NCBI RefSeq assembly: GCF_024679245.1
Contig: NC_090174.1
Coordinates: forward strand, 48,695,974 to 48,759,973
DNA: 64,000 nucleotides
Origin: Pseudorasbora parva
Taxonomy: Eukaryota > Chordata > Actinopteri > Cypriniformes > Gobionidae
Direction of reading: 5' to 3'
Part shown: piece by piece, positions 28,001 through 38,422 of the stretch
How positions within the stretch are numbered: the first letter of the stretch is position 1
Layout: the number at the start of each line of letters is the position of its first letter
The notes under the pieces: model-generated
Databases searched by the model: none
What the model was told of the DNA's origin: nothing
What the model saw: only the letters and a program-made list of their open reading frames with translations
Program-made: the position numbers and the translations under genes

Positions 28001-31000
28001 GGCTCAGGTGGGATAAACGGTTGTCTTTCAAACTCCGTCTGCACGCGATAGGATAACGCTACACCCAACCAGAGCAACGAAGGTGAAGCGGAGCTCATTG
28101 ACAGATTAAACTTTCGCCGTATCCGGTCGGCAAAACTCCGAACACATCTTCCCTTTTTAAGAATGACTTCAGTGCCGTTCTTTGTTCTTTTCTCAGAAAA
28201 AAGCTTAACTCAAAGTCTTCCAGAGTCACGGCCAAAGCTGATTCAAAAGACAGCCGTTTGCCAATTTCTTTTACAGTCCATGGTGTTTACTAGTAGCACA
28301 CAAGCGCAACTCTGCCGTCACTAGGGGCCCCGCCCACCGACTCTATACACGATGTGATTGGCCTGACCAGAGTTTGCTTTTTACAGCTCAGAAGAGTATT
28401 GAAAGTTGCTCGCGGCAGATTAGATTTGCTGCCGCTTGGGTGCGTCTAGATTTCTAGGCTAAATTAAAATAACACTAATGCATGAATACAAGCAAGAAGT
28501 CTAGTAAATGTTGCATTATTAGGCAATTGTAGAAATGATTATGCATATAAAATACTGTTTAAACATTTGGGATTGGTAAGATTTAACACTTTTGAAAGAA
28601 AGTCTCTTAAAGCTCACCACAGCTCTTAAGCTGAGCATTTATATGACAAAAAATATAGTAACTTTCAACATCATTCCTCCAGTCTTCTAGCCTAGAAATC
28701 TAGACGCACCCTAGCGGGAGCAAATCTAATCTGCCGCGAGTGTCATCTAGCAACTCTCAATACACTTCTGAGCTGTAAAAGCCAAACTCTGGTCGGGCCA
28801 ATCACATCCTGTATAGAGTCCATGGGCGGGGCTTAACATAATGGTGGCTGAGTTTCGCTTGCGTGCTTCTAGTAAACATAGAAACTGGCAAACGGCGGTC
28901 TTTTGAATCAGCTTTGGCCGCGACTCTGGAAGACTTGGAGTTAAGCTTTTCTCTGAGAAAAGAACAAAGAACGGCACTGAAGGCATTCTTAAAAAGGGAA
29001 GATGTGTTCTGAGTTTTGCCAACCGGATACGGCGAAAGTTTAATCTGTCAACGAGCTCTGCTTCACCTTCGTTGCTCTGGTTGGTTGTAGCGCTATCCAA
29101 TTGCGTACACGCAGTGCAGAGGGAGTTTGAAAGACAACCGTTTATCCCGCGCCTCGGATTGAGCCGTCAATGGTGAGTTTCCAGACCAAACATCTTGATA
29201 AAGGGTTTGGCTTGGCAGGCTACCAGTCTTCAGTGTAACATAATCCTTTAGAAATCATTTTAAAATGCTGATTTGCAGTTATTATATCCACATTGAAAAC
29301 AGTTGTGCTAAATAGTGAAAAAAAATCCAGGATTCTTTGATAAATAGAAAGTACAGCTCATATACATCATAAATATCCTTATTTATGATCAATTTAATGT
29401 ATCCTTGCTAAATAAAAGATTTCATTTAATTAAAAAAAAAACTTTTAAACAATACAGTATAGAATATGCAACAAATTTAAACCATTGTGTAAACTAAAGA
29501 CTTGTTGAATCAAGCTTTATATAATTTTCAAGCTTTTATGTTGAATAAACCTGAACGAATTGCTCACCTCATCTGGGTTCTCACTGGTGATGCGTGCAGC
29601 TATAACATGTCCTCGTGGACAGGGGATGCATTCTGGAGATTCAAAGTTAATAGGCGTGTCTCCCCACGGAGCTTCACCAAACAGCACACGGATATCCTTA
29701 ATTCTGTAAAGAGGGATCCCCATCGCTATCTACAGAGAGAGGGTACCAAAAGATTATGATCAGCAACAACACAATCTGAAAAATATTAGAGAAATATATA
29801 TATAGAGTACCTCAAAACTTCATTCAACAAACAACAGCTCTATTGGAGGGGTCACTATAGCATACTTTGCTTTACCTGTAGCTGTGCAGCAGGAAGGTTG
29901 ACGTCAGCAATCATCTCAGTGCAGGGGTGTTCCACCTGTAGCCGTGGATTCAGCTCCAGGAAGTGGAAACTTCCATCCTCGGAAAACAGATACTCTACTG
30001 TACCAGCACTCACGTAGCCCACCATTTTAGCCAGACGCACTGCATACTGACACGCAGAGCAGAAAATTAATTGTGCATGTCAATATGATCACCATTATGG
30101 TACAGTTATCAAAACAAAAAGATTTTGTGAAATAAATAATCATATGCAAACAAATATAATGACCTGCGATTAATAATGTAGTGCACATGAATGTAAAAAG
30201 ACTAGAGCATTTTAGTACAAATTGTTCTGATGTTCATATATTGTGTATTTATTGTTCTCCATATTTCCCACTGGCATTATCTTTATCAGACACGCATGCG
30301 GTCCAGTTTTGTTTGGCATATGATGAATAAACTTTTGTAATACTCTAAAAACCTTAATATGGATGAATAATACATTTAAGTCATATAGCAAACACTTTCA
30401 GTACACTTTCTAAAGGGATAGATCACCCAAAATGGAAATTCTGTCATTATTTAGTCACCCTCATTGTTGTTCCAAACCTGTATGCGTTTATTTCTTCTGC
30501 TGAACACAAAAGAAGATATTTTGAAGAATGTTTGTAACAAAGCAGATAGAACAACCATTCACTACCATAGTATTTTCCCCCTACTATGGTAGTGAATGGT
30601 TGTTGTATCTGCTTGGTTACAAACATTCTTCAAAATATCTTCTTTTTGTGCTCAGCAGAAGAAATAAATTCATACAGGTTTGGAACAACATGAGGGTGAG
30701 TAAATTATGAAAATTTTTGGATTAACTATCCCTTTAATTAATCTAGGGCACAAAGTTACAACTTATTGTTTACTAAATATCATTCACTATGTGACTCTAC
30801 GTCAGTATCTACCCATTATAACTTTCGACCTACTAGCTACATTGTGCTATGAGAACAAATACTGCAACCGAATGACTTATAAAGTTAGTTACAAACTAGC
30901 CTCTAGCGTGATACATTTTAAGTACTCCAAGTTACAAGTCCTTAGTCTTAGCCACAAAACCCCAAAATAACATGGCTAAGAAATATTTAACAGATTTTTG

Positions 31001-33954
31001 CCTCACCTGCTCCATTTGTTCAAAAGTGGTGGTGGAGGCAATGGAAGCAGGAGCTTCTTCTATGATCTTCTGGTGGCGGCGCTGGATGGAACAGTCTCTG
31101 CCGAACAGAGAGATGGCATTGCCATACTGGTCAGCCAGGATCTGCACCTCCAGGTGGCGTGCGTGCTCAGCTAGTTGCATGATGAAAATAGGTGAACCTG
31201 GCACTTCAGTCTGCACCTGTAGCAAAGAACAACCAACAGAGACACTATGCAATGAATACAAACCTATAACTACACTGAAATAAGCGCATTTTATTTTGAT
31301 AGGACTTCATTATTTTAAGTAATAATACAGCAGTGTGCACCTGTCTGAAAAAGCTGGGAAAGTCTTCGGAACAGTCCACTTTCCGTATACCTTTCCCTCC
31401 GCCTCCCTCTGATGCTTTGATTACCACAGGGTAGCCAATCTGTTCTGCACTCTAACCACAACAAAACATACAATTAGCAGGATGAAGGAAGTCCAACTGT
31501 AACACAAATGTTAAATTCTAAAACACACCGCTAGTCCATCATCCACATCTTTAACACAACCCTGCACATAAAGTTCAGGAGGAACACTGATCACACGACC
31601 ATGTCTCTGTTCTTCTTCTGCCCACTCAACCCTCAGACCTGATAAAAGACAAAGAAGGAGGGATAAAGGCATCACAAAGAAAGCTCTAGCAATAGGTCAT
31701 GACATGCACCGGATCTCTCACCTGTACCACTCCAGGGCAATGTGGGGATGTCTGCGCTCTGAGCTACGATGGAAGATGCCACCTTATCTCCTAACGCCCA
31801 CATGGCTTTACTAGAAGGCCCTGAAAAAGACAGAAGGGCCGTTTAACATCTAGCAAGGCTAAGCTGGCTAAACAGGTTATGGATAATTATATGTCAAAAA
31901 ATACCTAGGAAACATATCCCTGATTTATGGAGGAGCTCTGGTAGTTTGGGGTTCTCAGAAGCATGACCCCATCCAGCCCAAACAGCCTTAAAAAAACAAC
32001 AACAAAAAAAAACAAAAAAACATCAGTAATGATGAAAAATACACATCTAATACCAAGACAGATATTGGTGAGGCTGTACCTGCACTGGAATCCTTTTGGC
32101 AATATCTACAATCATCTCAACATTGGCATAGTTGTTGTTATTTGGGCCCCCGGGGACTGGCACATAGTGATCAGCCATTTTAATGTATTCTGGAGATACA
32201 CACAATTAACTTTAGACATCGTTTTTTCAATAAATACAAATAGAAGATAAATGCCCAATAACAATTTATACCAATTCTAAAATTAAATGCTACATAATAT
32301 AATTTAACTTGTGACAAAAGTGTTCCAGGTCAAACTTTGATTTTCTTTTCTGCAAACCTGCATTGGCTTTCAAGTCTTCAGGTGTGACCATCACCACAAA
32401 GCGAATGGTTCTCTCATTACGGAACATTTCATAGGACCAGCGGCGAATTGAACGCATGCATTTAACTGCAGCAATGCCATTATTAGCAATCAGCACCTAA
32501 TGTGAGAGATAATTACAAAAACATACATACATATTAAATAGATTTTTTACAGTTTTGTGAAAAGAAATAATACAACATACACAAACACGTCACTGACCTT
32601 GTCTATAACGCGGTTTCCTCCAAAGCGAGTGACAAACTCAGCTGGGGATGCAACAGTGAAATCTCTATGCACATCCATCTTCCTGTGTTCTTTGCCTTTT
32701 TTCAGCAGATGGGGGCCTGACATGCTAGGCCTACAGACAAAAATATCATTAGTTATCTGAACATGAACAATAAATCTAAAGAAAATGGTTAAAGCTCCAA
32801 CAGTTAATAATGTTAAATAAACATGAATGTGCACGTTTGTGCAGAACTTACATAAGACTAACATTATCAAGTACCATTTAAGCCAATATAAAAATACAAA
32901 ATGATAAAACTTTACAAAAAAAATACATACGAGGTAAGAATCCATCAAATCCGCATGACTTCTCAAAGGCAACTTGATCATTAAAAATGTTCTCTACTGA
33001 TCTGGCCTCTGTACTCTCCACCTGTCAAAGTGTGCTATAATATAAATGCTCACACAAGCAAATCAGCCAATCACAGCTTAATGTGTTATCATAAAGGCTA
33101 CAGACAGTACTGACTAACTGAACTAACCCCTGAACTGTAAAACTACAGCTAACTTCACACTTCAAGTCACAGACCCAATTTTTATACAAAAGCAAATGTA
33201 ATGATACCAATTTACTGTAAAAGGTGGACTGAAGAAGAACAAATGACGCATGTAGCTTAAAATACTACCTTTACCATATGCCAAGGTGACAAATGAATAC
33301 AAGCAAATAATTGCTGATCATCTGCAGGATCACACTTCATTTATTTTCTGCAGTCATCAGTGGAAACAAAACTCTGTAATGCAGACTATTGTTTTTTTTT
33401 TTAGATGCGTCACTCAAAAAGCCACTCTTTATAAGATACGTTATCTTATGCAACATTTAGACAGGAACCAGTTTTACCAATCCGACCAGATCGTATCAAT
33501 ATAAGAATATCAATAAGACAATAATAATTTTCATGTTGGCCTATAAACATAAAAATTCTTTACCATTTTAAAAAAATAAAATCAATTGTTATCGTTTTAA
33601 ATTCTAAAAGTGAATTTAGGTATTACAATATATAACATATATTATGAAAACTGGATATTCATTTGCTATAAAAAAATTTATTTGCATTTATTATTATTAT
33701 TTTTTTAAATAACTTTGAATGTTAAATGACGATAAAATAACATAAATGTAAAAATAGGGATATGAACATGCACAATTAAACGTCCAAATAATACTGACAT
33801 ATACCAGTCTTTAATATTGGCAGATAATCAATATGGTCCTGACATAGTGTGTCCTTAGCATATTTTTAGATTTTAAATGGTTTATAATTGATGCAGTCTT
33901 CATAAGCGGTAAAAACAATGTATTGAAAACTACATGATTAGTAAAAAATAAAAA

Positions 33955-34029
<75 letters not shown>

Positions 34030-34627
34030 GTAATTGCTTCATTATGTGTAGAGTATTAGGTCAATGACATGACATGCTTATGTTTGTATTTTTGCATTAT
34101 TTCCTTTTAAAACAATTTGATAAATTCATGACATTCACTTTATTCTATAAAACCTATTTAGTTTGAATATAATATCTTAACTTAACTTATAAAAATATTT
34201 TGTTATCTTAAAACCCCAAAATGTCAGGTGGTGAAACCTTTTGAACAAATAAACAGAATAAGAAAACTATTGGTTTTCTTAATAAAAAAAAAAATTAAAA
34301 CTAAATTACATGGCATAATTTTAGGTTTGAAACCTTTCATATAAACACTTTTTATAAATATCAGTTTTTTAAAGCTGTTGCGATAATTGAAAAACTTTTG
34401 CCCAGCAATTTGTATATTCTTAAATGTCAGGGTGGCACAACTGCAAAAATGGCTTTTTTATTATGAATTGACAAGGTAATAACAGTAAACATGATAATGC
34501 ATCATCCGGAGGACCCTAACTGAAAAGGTTTGTAGATCTCGCTCAAACACTTATAAGAACTGCTAATTTCAAGTACGGGTAGATTGTCTCACTTTCCATG
34601 TCAGGTGGTACAACTAAAGTGTGTGTG

Positions 34628-34684
<57 letters not shown>

Positions 34685-37600
34685 TTGGCCCCCTTGAACT
34701 TTGCGACCTTTTGCCACATTTCAGGCTTCAAACATAAAGATATAAAACTGTATTTTTTTGTGAAGAATCAACAACAAGTGGGGCACAATCATGAAGTGGA
34801 ATGAAATTTATTGGATATTTCAAACTTTTTTAACAAATCAAAAACTGAAAAATTGTCCGTGCAAAATTATTCGGCCCCTTTGAGTTAATTCTTTGTAGCG
34901 CCCCCTTTTGCTGCGATTACAGCTGTAAGTCGCTTGGGCTATGTCTCTATCAGTTTTGCACATCGACAGACTGAAATTTTTGCCCATTCCTCCTTGCAGA
35001 ACAGCTCGAGCTCAGTGAGGTTGGATGGAGAGCGTTTGTGAACAGCAGTTTTCAGTTCTTTCCACAGATTCTCAATTGGATTCAGGTCTGGACTTTGACT
35101 TGGCCATTCTTACCCCTGGATATGTTTATTTTTGAACCATTCCATTGTAGATTTTGCTTTATGTTTTGGATCATTGTCTTGTTGTAAGACAAATCTCCCA
35201 GTCTCAGGTCTTTTGCACACTCCATCAGGTTTTCTTCCAGAATGGTCCTGTATTTGGCTCCATCCATCTTCCCATCAATTTTAACCATTTTCCCTGTCCC
35301 TGCTGAAGAAAAGCAGGCCCAAACCATGATGCTGCCACCACCATGTTTGACAGTGGGGATGGTGTGTTCAGGGTGATGAGCTGTGTTGCTTTTACGCCAA
35401 ACATAACGTTTTGCATTGTTGCCAAAAAGTTCAATTTTGGTTTTTATCTGACCAGAGCACCTTCTTCCACATGTTTGGTGTGTCCCAGGTGGCTTGTGGC
35501 AAACTTTAAACAACACTTTTTATGGATATCTTTAAGAAATGGCTTTCTTCTTGCCACTCTTCCATAAAGGCCAGATTTGTAAACGACTGATTGTTGTCCT
35601 ATGGACAGAGTCTCCCACCTCAGCTGTAGATCTCTGCAGTTCATCCAGAGGGATCATGGGCCTCTTGGCTGGATCTCTGATCAGTCTTCTCCTTGTATGA
35701 GCTGAATGTTTAGAGGGACGGCCAGGTCTAGGTAGATTTGCAGTGGTCTGATACTCCTTCCATTTCAATATTATCGCTTGCACAGTCCTCCTTGGGATGT
35801 TTAAAGCTTGGGAAATCTTTTTGTATCCAAATCCGGCTTTAAACTTCTCCACAACAGTATCTCGGACCTGCCTGGTGTGTTTCTTGTTCTTCATGATGCT
35901 CTCTGCGCTTTAAACGGACCTAAGACTATCACAGTGCAGGTGCATTTATACGGAGACTTGATTACACACAGGTGGATTCTATTGATCATCATTAGTCATT
36001 TAGGTCAACATTGGATCATTCAGAGATCCTCACTGAACTTCTGGAGAGAGTTTGCTGCACTGAAAGTAAAGGGGCAGAATAATTTTGCACGGCCAATTTT
36101 TCCGTTTTTGATTTGTTAAAAAAGTTTAAAATATCCAATAAATTTCGTTCCACTTCATGATTGTGTCCCACTTTTTAAAAATTACAGTTTCATATTATTA
36201 TGTTTGAAGCCTGAAATGTGGCAAAAGTTAAATATATATAAACATAATAATATGAAACTAATTTTGTAAAACATTAAAAAAACATTAAAAACCGATGAGG
36301 TTAGCGTGTATTTCTATGAGTTCATATAAGCTCTATGAGAGGAGAACAAATGAAAACTGGAGAAAAAAAGAAAGGTTCTCCCGTTATCACATCCAGTTCT
36401 CCAGATAACATTAAAAACACATTAAAAACATTAATGTTTTTTTTAATGTTATCTGGAGAACTGGATGTGATAACGGGAGAACCTTTCTTTTTTTCTCCAG
36501 TTTTCATTTGTTCTCCTCTCATAGAGCTTATATGAACTCATAGAAATACATGCTAACCTCATCGGGTACATTCATAACACTGCACGCACAGCTCAAACAG
36601 TCTGCTTTGAGTTATGCAGGATTTTGCTGAAATGCAACCTACGTTCTGCATTCCAAAAGTCCATTCTAAAACTACTGTGCACTTAAGATAAACTCACACG
36701 CTGCTGTGTAGTGCTACACAGCTAGGAACAACAACAGAAACCACACTCATTTGAATACTTTCAGCATGCTACCCATGCCAAGAACATACTGTCCACTTAG
36801 AAAAGGGAGGTTCTAGAGAACAAAGTGCATGTTTAGTCTGGTACCAACCTCTTGAGGCACTGAAACCAGTTGAGGGTTTGCTCTCCTTCTCTGTCCATTG
36901 CAAAGTATCAGATGATAATGCAGGAGATGAAAAACAACAGCTAACATGTTTTATGTTCCCTCCCTTTTCCTCTATTGCTCTTTCCTTCTCATGTTCCCTC
37001 CCCCATGCCAATGAAGACCTCCATTCACCACCACTTGTGTAAGAAAAACATGCTATAAACCTAGTGTGGAATCTGTGGATAGTCACTGCTTTTATTTTTT
37101 TCTCTAGAAAATGAACTGCAAAATAGTAAAACTTCTTGCTAAATCTCAGTTAAACAACAAGTTCCCGAAAGTTATAAAAAGTATTGCAAAAGAAGTATTG
37201 TAAACAGCAAACTGCAATAAATGACATGAACTTACTCAACAAATGTCACCTACAGAATGATCTTACCTTTGGCCTTTGAAGATTCCCTTCCATTGCAAGA
37301 AAAACTAAATGCGTATGTCCTGCTCTAGATTATCAACCTTTATCCATTTGTTCTGTATAAGTCCAGCCAATTGAGCCTATGAAAAGTAGGCGACTTGCTG
37401 GAGAGGAGAACAACGTCCCTCGAAACAAACAGCACACAAATAGCCGGAGACTACATCAAAACATCTCGACCCAACTCAACCCTAAATATACGTCTAGGGT
37501 ATTTTGACTCTGGAAACGATCTGGAATGTTTTTTACATTGAAACGCAATGAGAATGACTGTGAAAGTCAACATCGGAGCATTGCTTCCATTAATAGTACT

Positions 37601-38422
37601 GAAATGTGCGGCATGTCACTTTAACAGGTGACAAGCATGAGAAAGTCACATGATCACAGAGTGTGCTGAGAATGACCATATGGCTGTACTTCAGGTCCAT
37701 AACTCCGTCCTGTTTGACATTGGACTCTTTCATGTGGTGTATAGTGTCCCCTACCGATACTAAGAGCACATCTAGGGACTAGAGAGCAAAGTTAACTATT
37801 AAACCAAGATTGGGAGTCATACTGAAGCCCAAAAGGGAAAATCTGTACTAGCCTTTGTGAATTAATTTCACACTGCATTCAAGATCTGACTTGAACAGAA
37901 TTCATAAACCAGTTCTGTACAGCCAATCTTTTTAATTTTCACATAAAACACAAAAACTAAAATGTCATATCAACAGCACATCTGCAGCTTGAAACCTAAT
38001 TAGACAAACGATATATCTAAGGATGCTCACCTTAAACCTGTTGACCGAACCGGGGGTGACAGAACTTCTGATGGCATGGCAGGTACGGTGTTAGGCGTTT
38101 CTGTGCTTCCGGGCTGAAGTTTGGTGGCCTGGCCCATAACCAAAGGCTCATCATCAGAGGAATTATCCTCAGAAGCTCCTAGAATAAACTTCAGTCTCTC
38201 TTTAGCCTGAACTCCAGCAGCAAATCTGGGCCTATCAGATTTACTGCTTTCCATGGTAAAAGTATTGGAAACAGATTCCTCTGTGACTTTTAACCGGTCA
38301 GTGAGATCACTGGGAGTTGAAGCAGGAATTCCCTTATTTCCAGTCGAGGTGCTTGCTGATTTAGGGTCAATTGTAGGAGACTGTTCCCTTGAACAGTCTT
38401 TGGTGGGTGTTTGTGATGGCAT
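10070..38422 (-). CDS. acacb: Acetyl-CoA carboxylase 2 (beta)
   Basis: Multidomain biotin enzyme that carboxylates acetyl-CoA to malonyl-CoA using ATP and bicarbonate. The ACC2 form supplies malonyl-CoA near mitochondria, where it inhibits carnitine palmitoyltransferase 1. I assembled 53 coding exons (7,149 nt, 2,382 residues; human ACACB is about 2,458), all with matching codon phase; they are listed in the sub-entries. Domain order is N-terminal tail with AMPK site, biotin carboxylase (about 164-678), biotin carrier domain (biotin Lys about 842), central region, and carboxyltransferase (about 1600-2300). ACC2 rather than ACC1 is indicated by [66 protein letters not shown] and convergence with foxn4. 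No frameshift or stop was seen in any exon. Confidence 0.96.
10455..10885. repeat. AT-rich dispersed repeat, copy 1
   Basis: This copy sits in the last acacb intron. Recognisable words are 'gaaggatcacatga', 'gatgctgaaaatttagca', 'actgtatttttgatc', 'aatgcag' and 'aacttttgaacggtagtgtat'. The same words recur in six other places in the window, which identifies a high-copy family of about 400 bp typical of cyprinids. Its class is uncertain. Confidence 0.7.
12740..13720. repeat. AT-rich dispersed repeat, copy 2, split by a DNA transposon
   Basis: The left part (12740-12984) and right part (13675-13720) belong to the same family as the copy at 10455. They are separated by a 690-bp element whose ends match each other. 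All of it lies in the acacb intron between 12670 and 13754. Confidence 0.6.
12985..13674. mobile_element. non-autonomous DNA transposon, 690 bp
   Basis: The inverted ends are TTAAAGGTGGACTATTGAAC on the left and, read inward from the right, TTAAAGGTGCACTATGTAGT. The interior is GC-richer and has no transposase. It sits inside an older AT-rich repeat, so it is the younger insertion. Confidence 0.6.
14770..14945. repeat. AT-rich dispersed repeat, copy 3
   Basis: Shares 'tttatttgatcaaaaacgca', 'taatgtctttactg' and 'ttgatcaatttaatgcatcc' with the family described at 10455-10885. Intronic in acacb. Confidence 0.6.
15156..16232. mobile_element. non-autonomous DNA transposon, about 1.08 kb
   Basis: Left end TTTAAAGGGGTGATGAATTG; the right end read inward is TTTAAAGGTGTCATGAACTG. 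It lies in the acacb intron between exons 16276 and 14525. There is no coding capacity. The interior is GC-richer than the host intron. Confidence 0.55.
17695..17860. repeat. dispersed repeat fragment (fish-wide type)
   Basis: Contains 'atttatttatatagcacttt' and 'caaagcagcttcccagtaat', words typical of a high-copy fish repeat 3' end. Family uncertain. It lies in the acacb intron between 17508 and 18170. Confidence 0.45.
18862..19195. mobile_element. DNA transposon fragment
   Basis: Has 'ttgcgccgggtgtatgatag', 'ctgcgtcgggctaagactag' and 'gaccaggtttcagttggtca', words I associate with a common zebrafish non-autonomous element. It is partial and lies in an acacb intron. Confidence 0.45.
20010..20300. 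repeat. AT-rich dispersed repeat, copy 4
   Basis: Same family as 10455-10885, with shared 'gatgctgaaaattcagc' and 'ttttttactgtatttttgat' words. Intronic in acacb. Confidence 0.6.
21520..21610. repeat. fragment of the 'gttcaccaaaaat' MITE family
   Basis: Shares 'gttcaccaaaaat' and 'aaggtttggaacaacatgag' with the full palindromic copy at 30411-30737. Intronic in acacb. Confidence 0.5.
21982..22079. repeat. TG/CA microsatellite next to an acacb splice site
   Basis: About 98 bases of (TG)n on the plus strand, read as (CA)n in acacb pre-mRNA. It ends about 19 bases upstream of the acceptor of the exon at 21962, in the intron that follows the 24-nt microexon. Confidence 0.97.
22461..22484 (-). 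other. acacb: acacb 24-nt microexon
   Basis: Eight-codon in-frame exon between a good acceptor (ctctcatttcag) and donor (AACAG|GTAGAG). It joins phase 2 to phase 2 and adds GSSPTLNR after the HPNR of the preceding exon. Mammalian ACC1 has a 24-nt exon at this place (GNIPTLNR), known to be alternatively spliced and located just before the Ser-1200 region. The human ACC2 sequence I remember lacks it. It is probably a cassette exon. Confidence 0.8.
24195..24345. repeat. AT-rich dispersed repeat, copy 5
   Basis: Short copy with 'aaggattctttgtaacatta' and 'gatcaattgaatgcatctt'. Intronic in acacb. Confidence 0.5.
27985..28465 (-). mobile_element. DNA transposon, inverted copy A
   Basis: About 480 bp in the acacb intron 27853-29567, running from 'gggctcaggtgggataaac' to 'cgtctagatttctaggct'. 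It is the reverse complement, at high identity, of most of the copy at 28690-29224. There is no intact ORF. Confidence 0.7.
28690..29224 (+). mobile_element. DNA transposon, inverted copy B
   Basis: About 535 bp, from 'agcctagaaatctagacgca' to 'ggcttggcaggctacc', with short matching ends (agcctag / caggcta). It is a known-looking cyprinid non-autonomous element and is GC-richer than the intron around it. Confidence 0.7.
29240..29460. repeat. AT-rich dispersed repeat, copy 6
   Basis: Shares 'gaaatcattttaaaatgctg', 'attgaaaacagttgtgcta' and 'caggattctttgataaatag' with the family at 10455-10885. Confidence 0.6.
30411..30737. mobile_element. palindromic MITE, about 327 bp
   Basis: Begins 'taaagggatagatcaccc' and ends 'ggattaactatcccttta'. 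The two halves are inverted copies meeting near 30577 ('caaccattcactaccatag' against 'ctatggtagtgaatggttg'). Partial copies occur at 21520, 52790 and 58130. It lies in the acacb intron between exons 30046 and 31007. Confidence 0.8.
32598..32730 (-). other. acacb: acacb exon 2: AMPK site and start of biotin carboxylase
   Basis: Joined to exon 1 it encodes [19 protein letters not shown] followed by [18 protein letters not shown]. The Ser of MSG (about residue 135) is the counterpart of ACC1 Ser79 and ACC2 Ser222, the AMPK site that inactivates the enzyme. Arg at -4, Leu at -5 and Leu at +4 are kept; the usual Leu at +2 is Pro. A second possible acceptor six bases downstream (GCCTAG) would keep frame and replace Arg-Pro-Ser by Ser. 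Confidence 0.9.
33959..34012. repeat. TA microsatellite
   Basis: About 54 bases of (TA)n followed by a poly-T run, in acacb intron 1. Confidence 0.95.
34619..34684. repeat. TG microsatellite at the edge of a Tc1 element
   Basis: (TG)n with an embedded TA run directly before the left inverted repeat of the Tc1-like element. Confidence 0.95.
34680..36235 (-). mobile_element. Tc1/mariner-type DNA transposon, decayed
   Basis: Inverted repeats of about 200 bp flank a transposase relic. The left arm (about 34685-34896) and right arm (about 36065-36230) share 'tttgccacatttcaggcttc', 'aatcatgaagtgga' and 'gcaaaattattcggcc'-like words. The outer ends sit in TA-rich DNA, as expected for TA target sites. 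It lies in acacb intron 1. Confidence 0.88.
34885..35894 (-). pseudogene. Tc1-like transposase relic
   Basis: The minus-strand frame begins [20 protein letters not shown] with a paired helix-turn-helix ([20 protein letters not shown]) and the [18 protein letters not shown] hinge. It continues in other frames with [20 protein letters not shown] and ends AKLIET, stop, [17 protein letters not shown]. The length is close to a full Tc1 transposase (about 340 codons), but at least two frameshifts and one in-frame stop make it inactive. Confidence 0.85.
36292..36565. repeat. near-perfect long hairpin
   Basis: Two arms of about 120-135 bp centred at 36428.5, with a short A/T-rich loop. I see a single mismatch in the outer arm (gttagcGtg against gttagcAtg). 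The same open frame ([20 protein letters not shown]) therefore appears on both strands. It lies about 60 bp from the Tc1-like element in acacb intron 1. Confidence 0.92.
37267..37293 (-). other. acacb: possible alternative first exon of acacb
   Basis: Within intron 1, an ATG opens nine codons (MEGNLQRPK) directly before a strong donor AAAG|GTAAGATC. A CCAAT-type box lies about 70-80 bases upstream. ACC1 in mammals has an internal promoter whose product starts with MEG and joins the same downstream exon. Here the phase does not match: splicing to 32730 gives a stop almost at once, followed by ATG-TCA-GGC in the AMPK-site exon. It may be a non-coding alternative first exon, or chance. Confidence 0.25.

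Larger units (their letters stand above)
27426..32496 (-). other. acacb: acacb exons 3-13: biotin carboxylase domain
   Basis: Exons 32358-32496, 32080-32189, 31905-31986, 31722-31820, 31529-31638, 31341-31451, 31007-31216, 29876-30046, 29568-29729, 27689-27852 and 27426-27576. Key motifs in order are [35 protein letters not shown], the ATP-binding glycine loop [34 protein letters not shown], the active-site strand [36 protein letters not shown] and [20 protein letters not shown]. All invariant ATP-grasp features I looked for are present. The exon at 27852 uses an AAG acceptor. Confidence 0.93.

Noticed and set aside
32935..33012. Exon-like stretch in acacb intron 1 (tttgacag before it, GTATGT after it, open as [13 protein letters not shown])
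   Set aside because: Neither end matches the codon phase of the flanking acacb exons: joined to exon 1 it meets a stop, and joined to exon 2 it shifts the frame.
36322..36535. The same 66-codon frame on both strands
   Set aside because: It is a by-product of the near-perfect hairpin and not a pair of genes.
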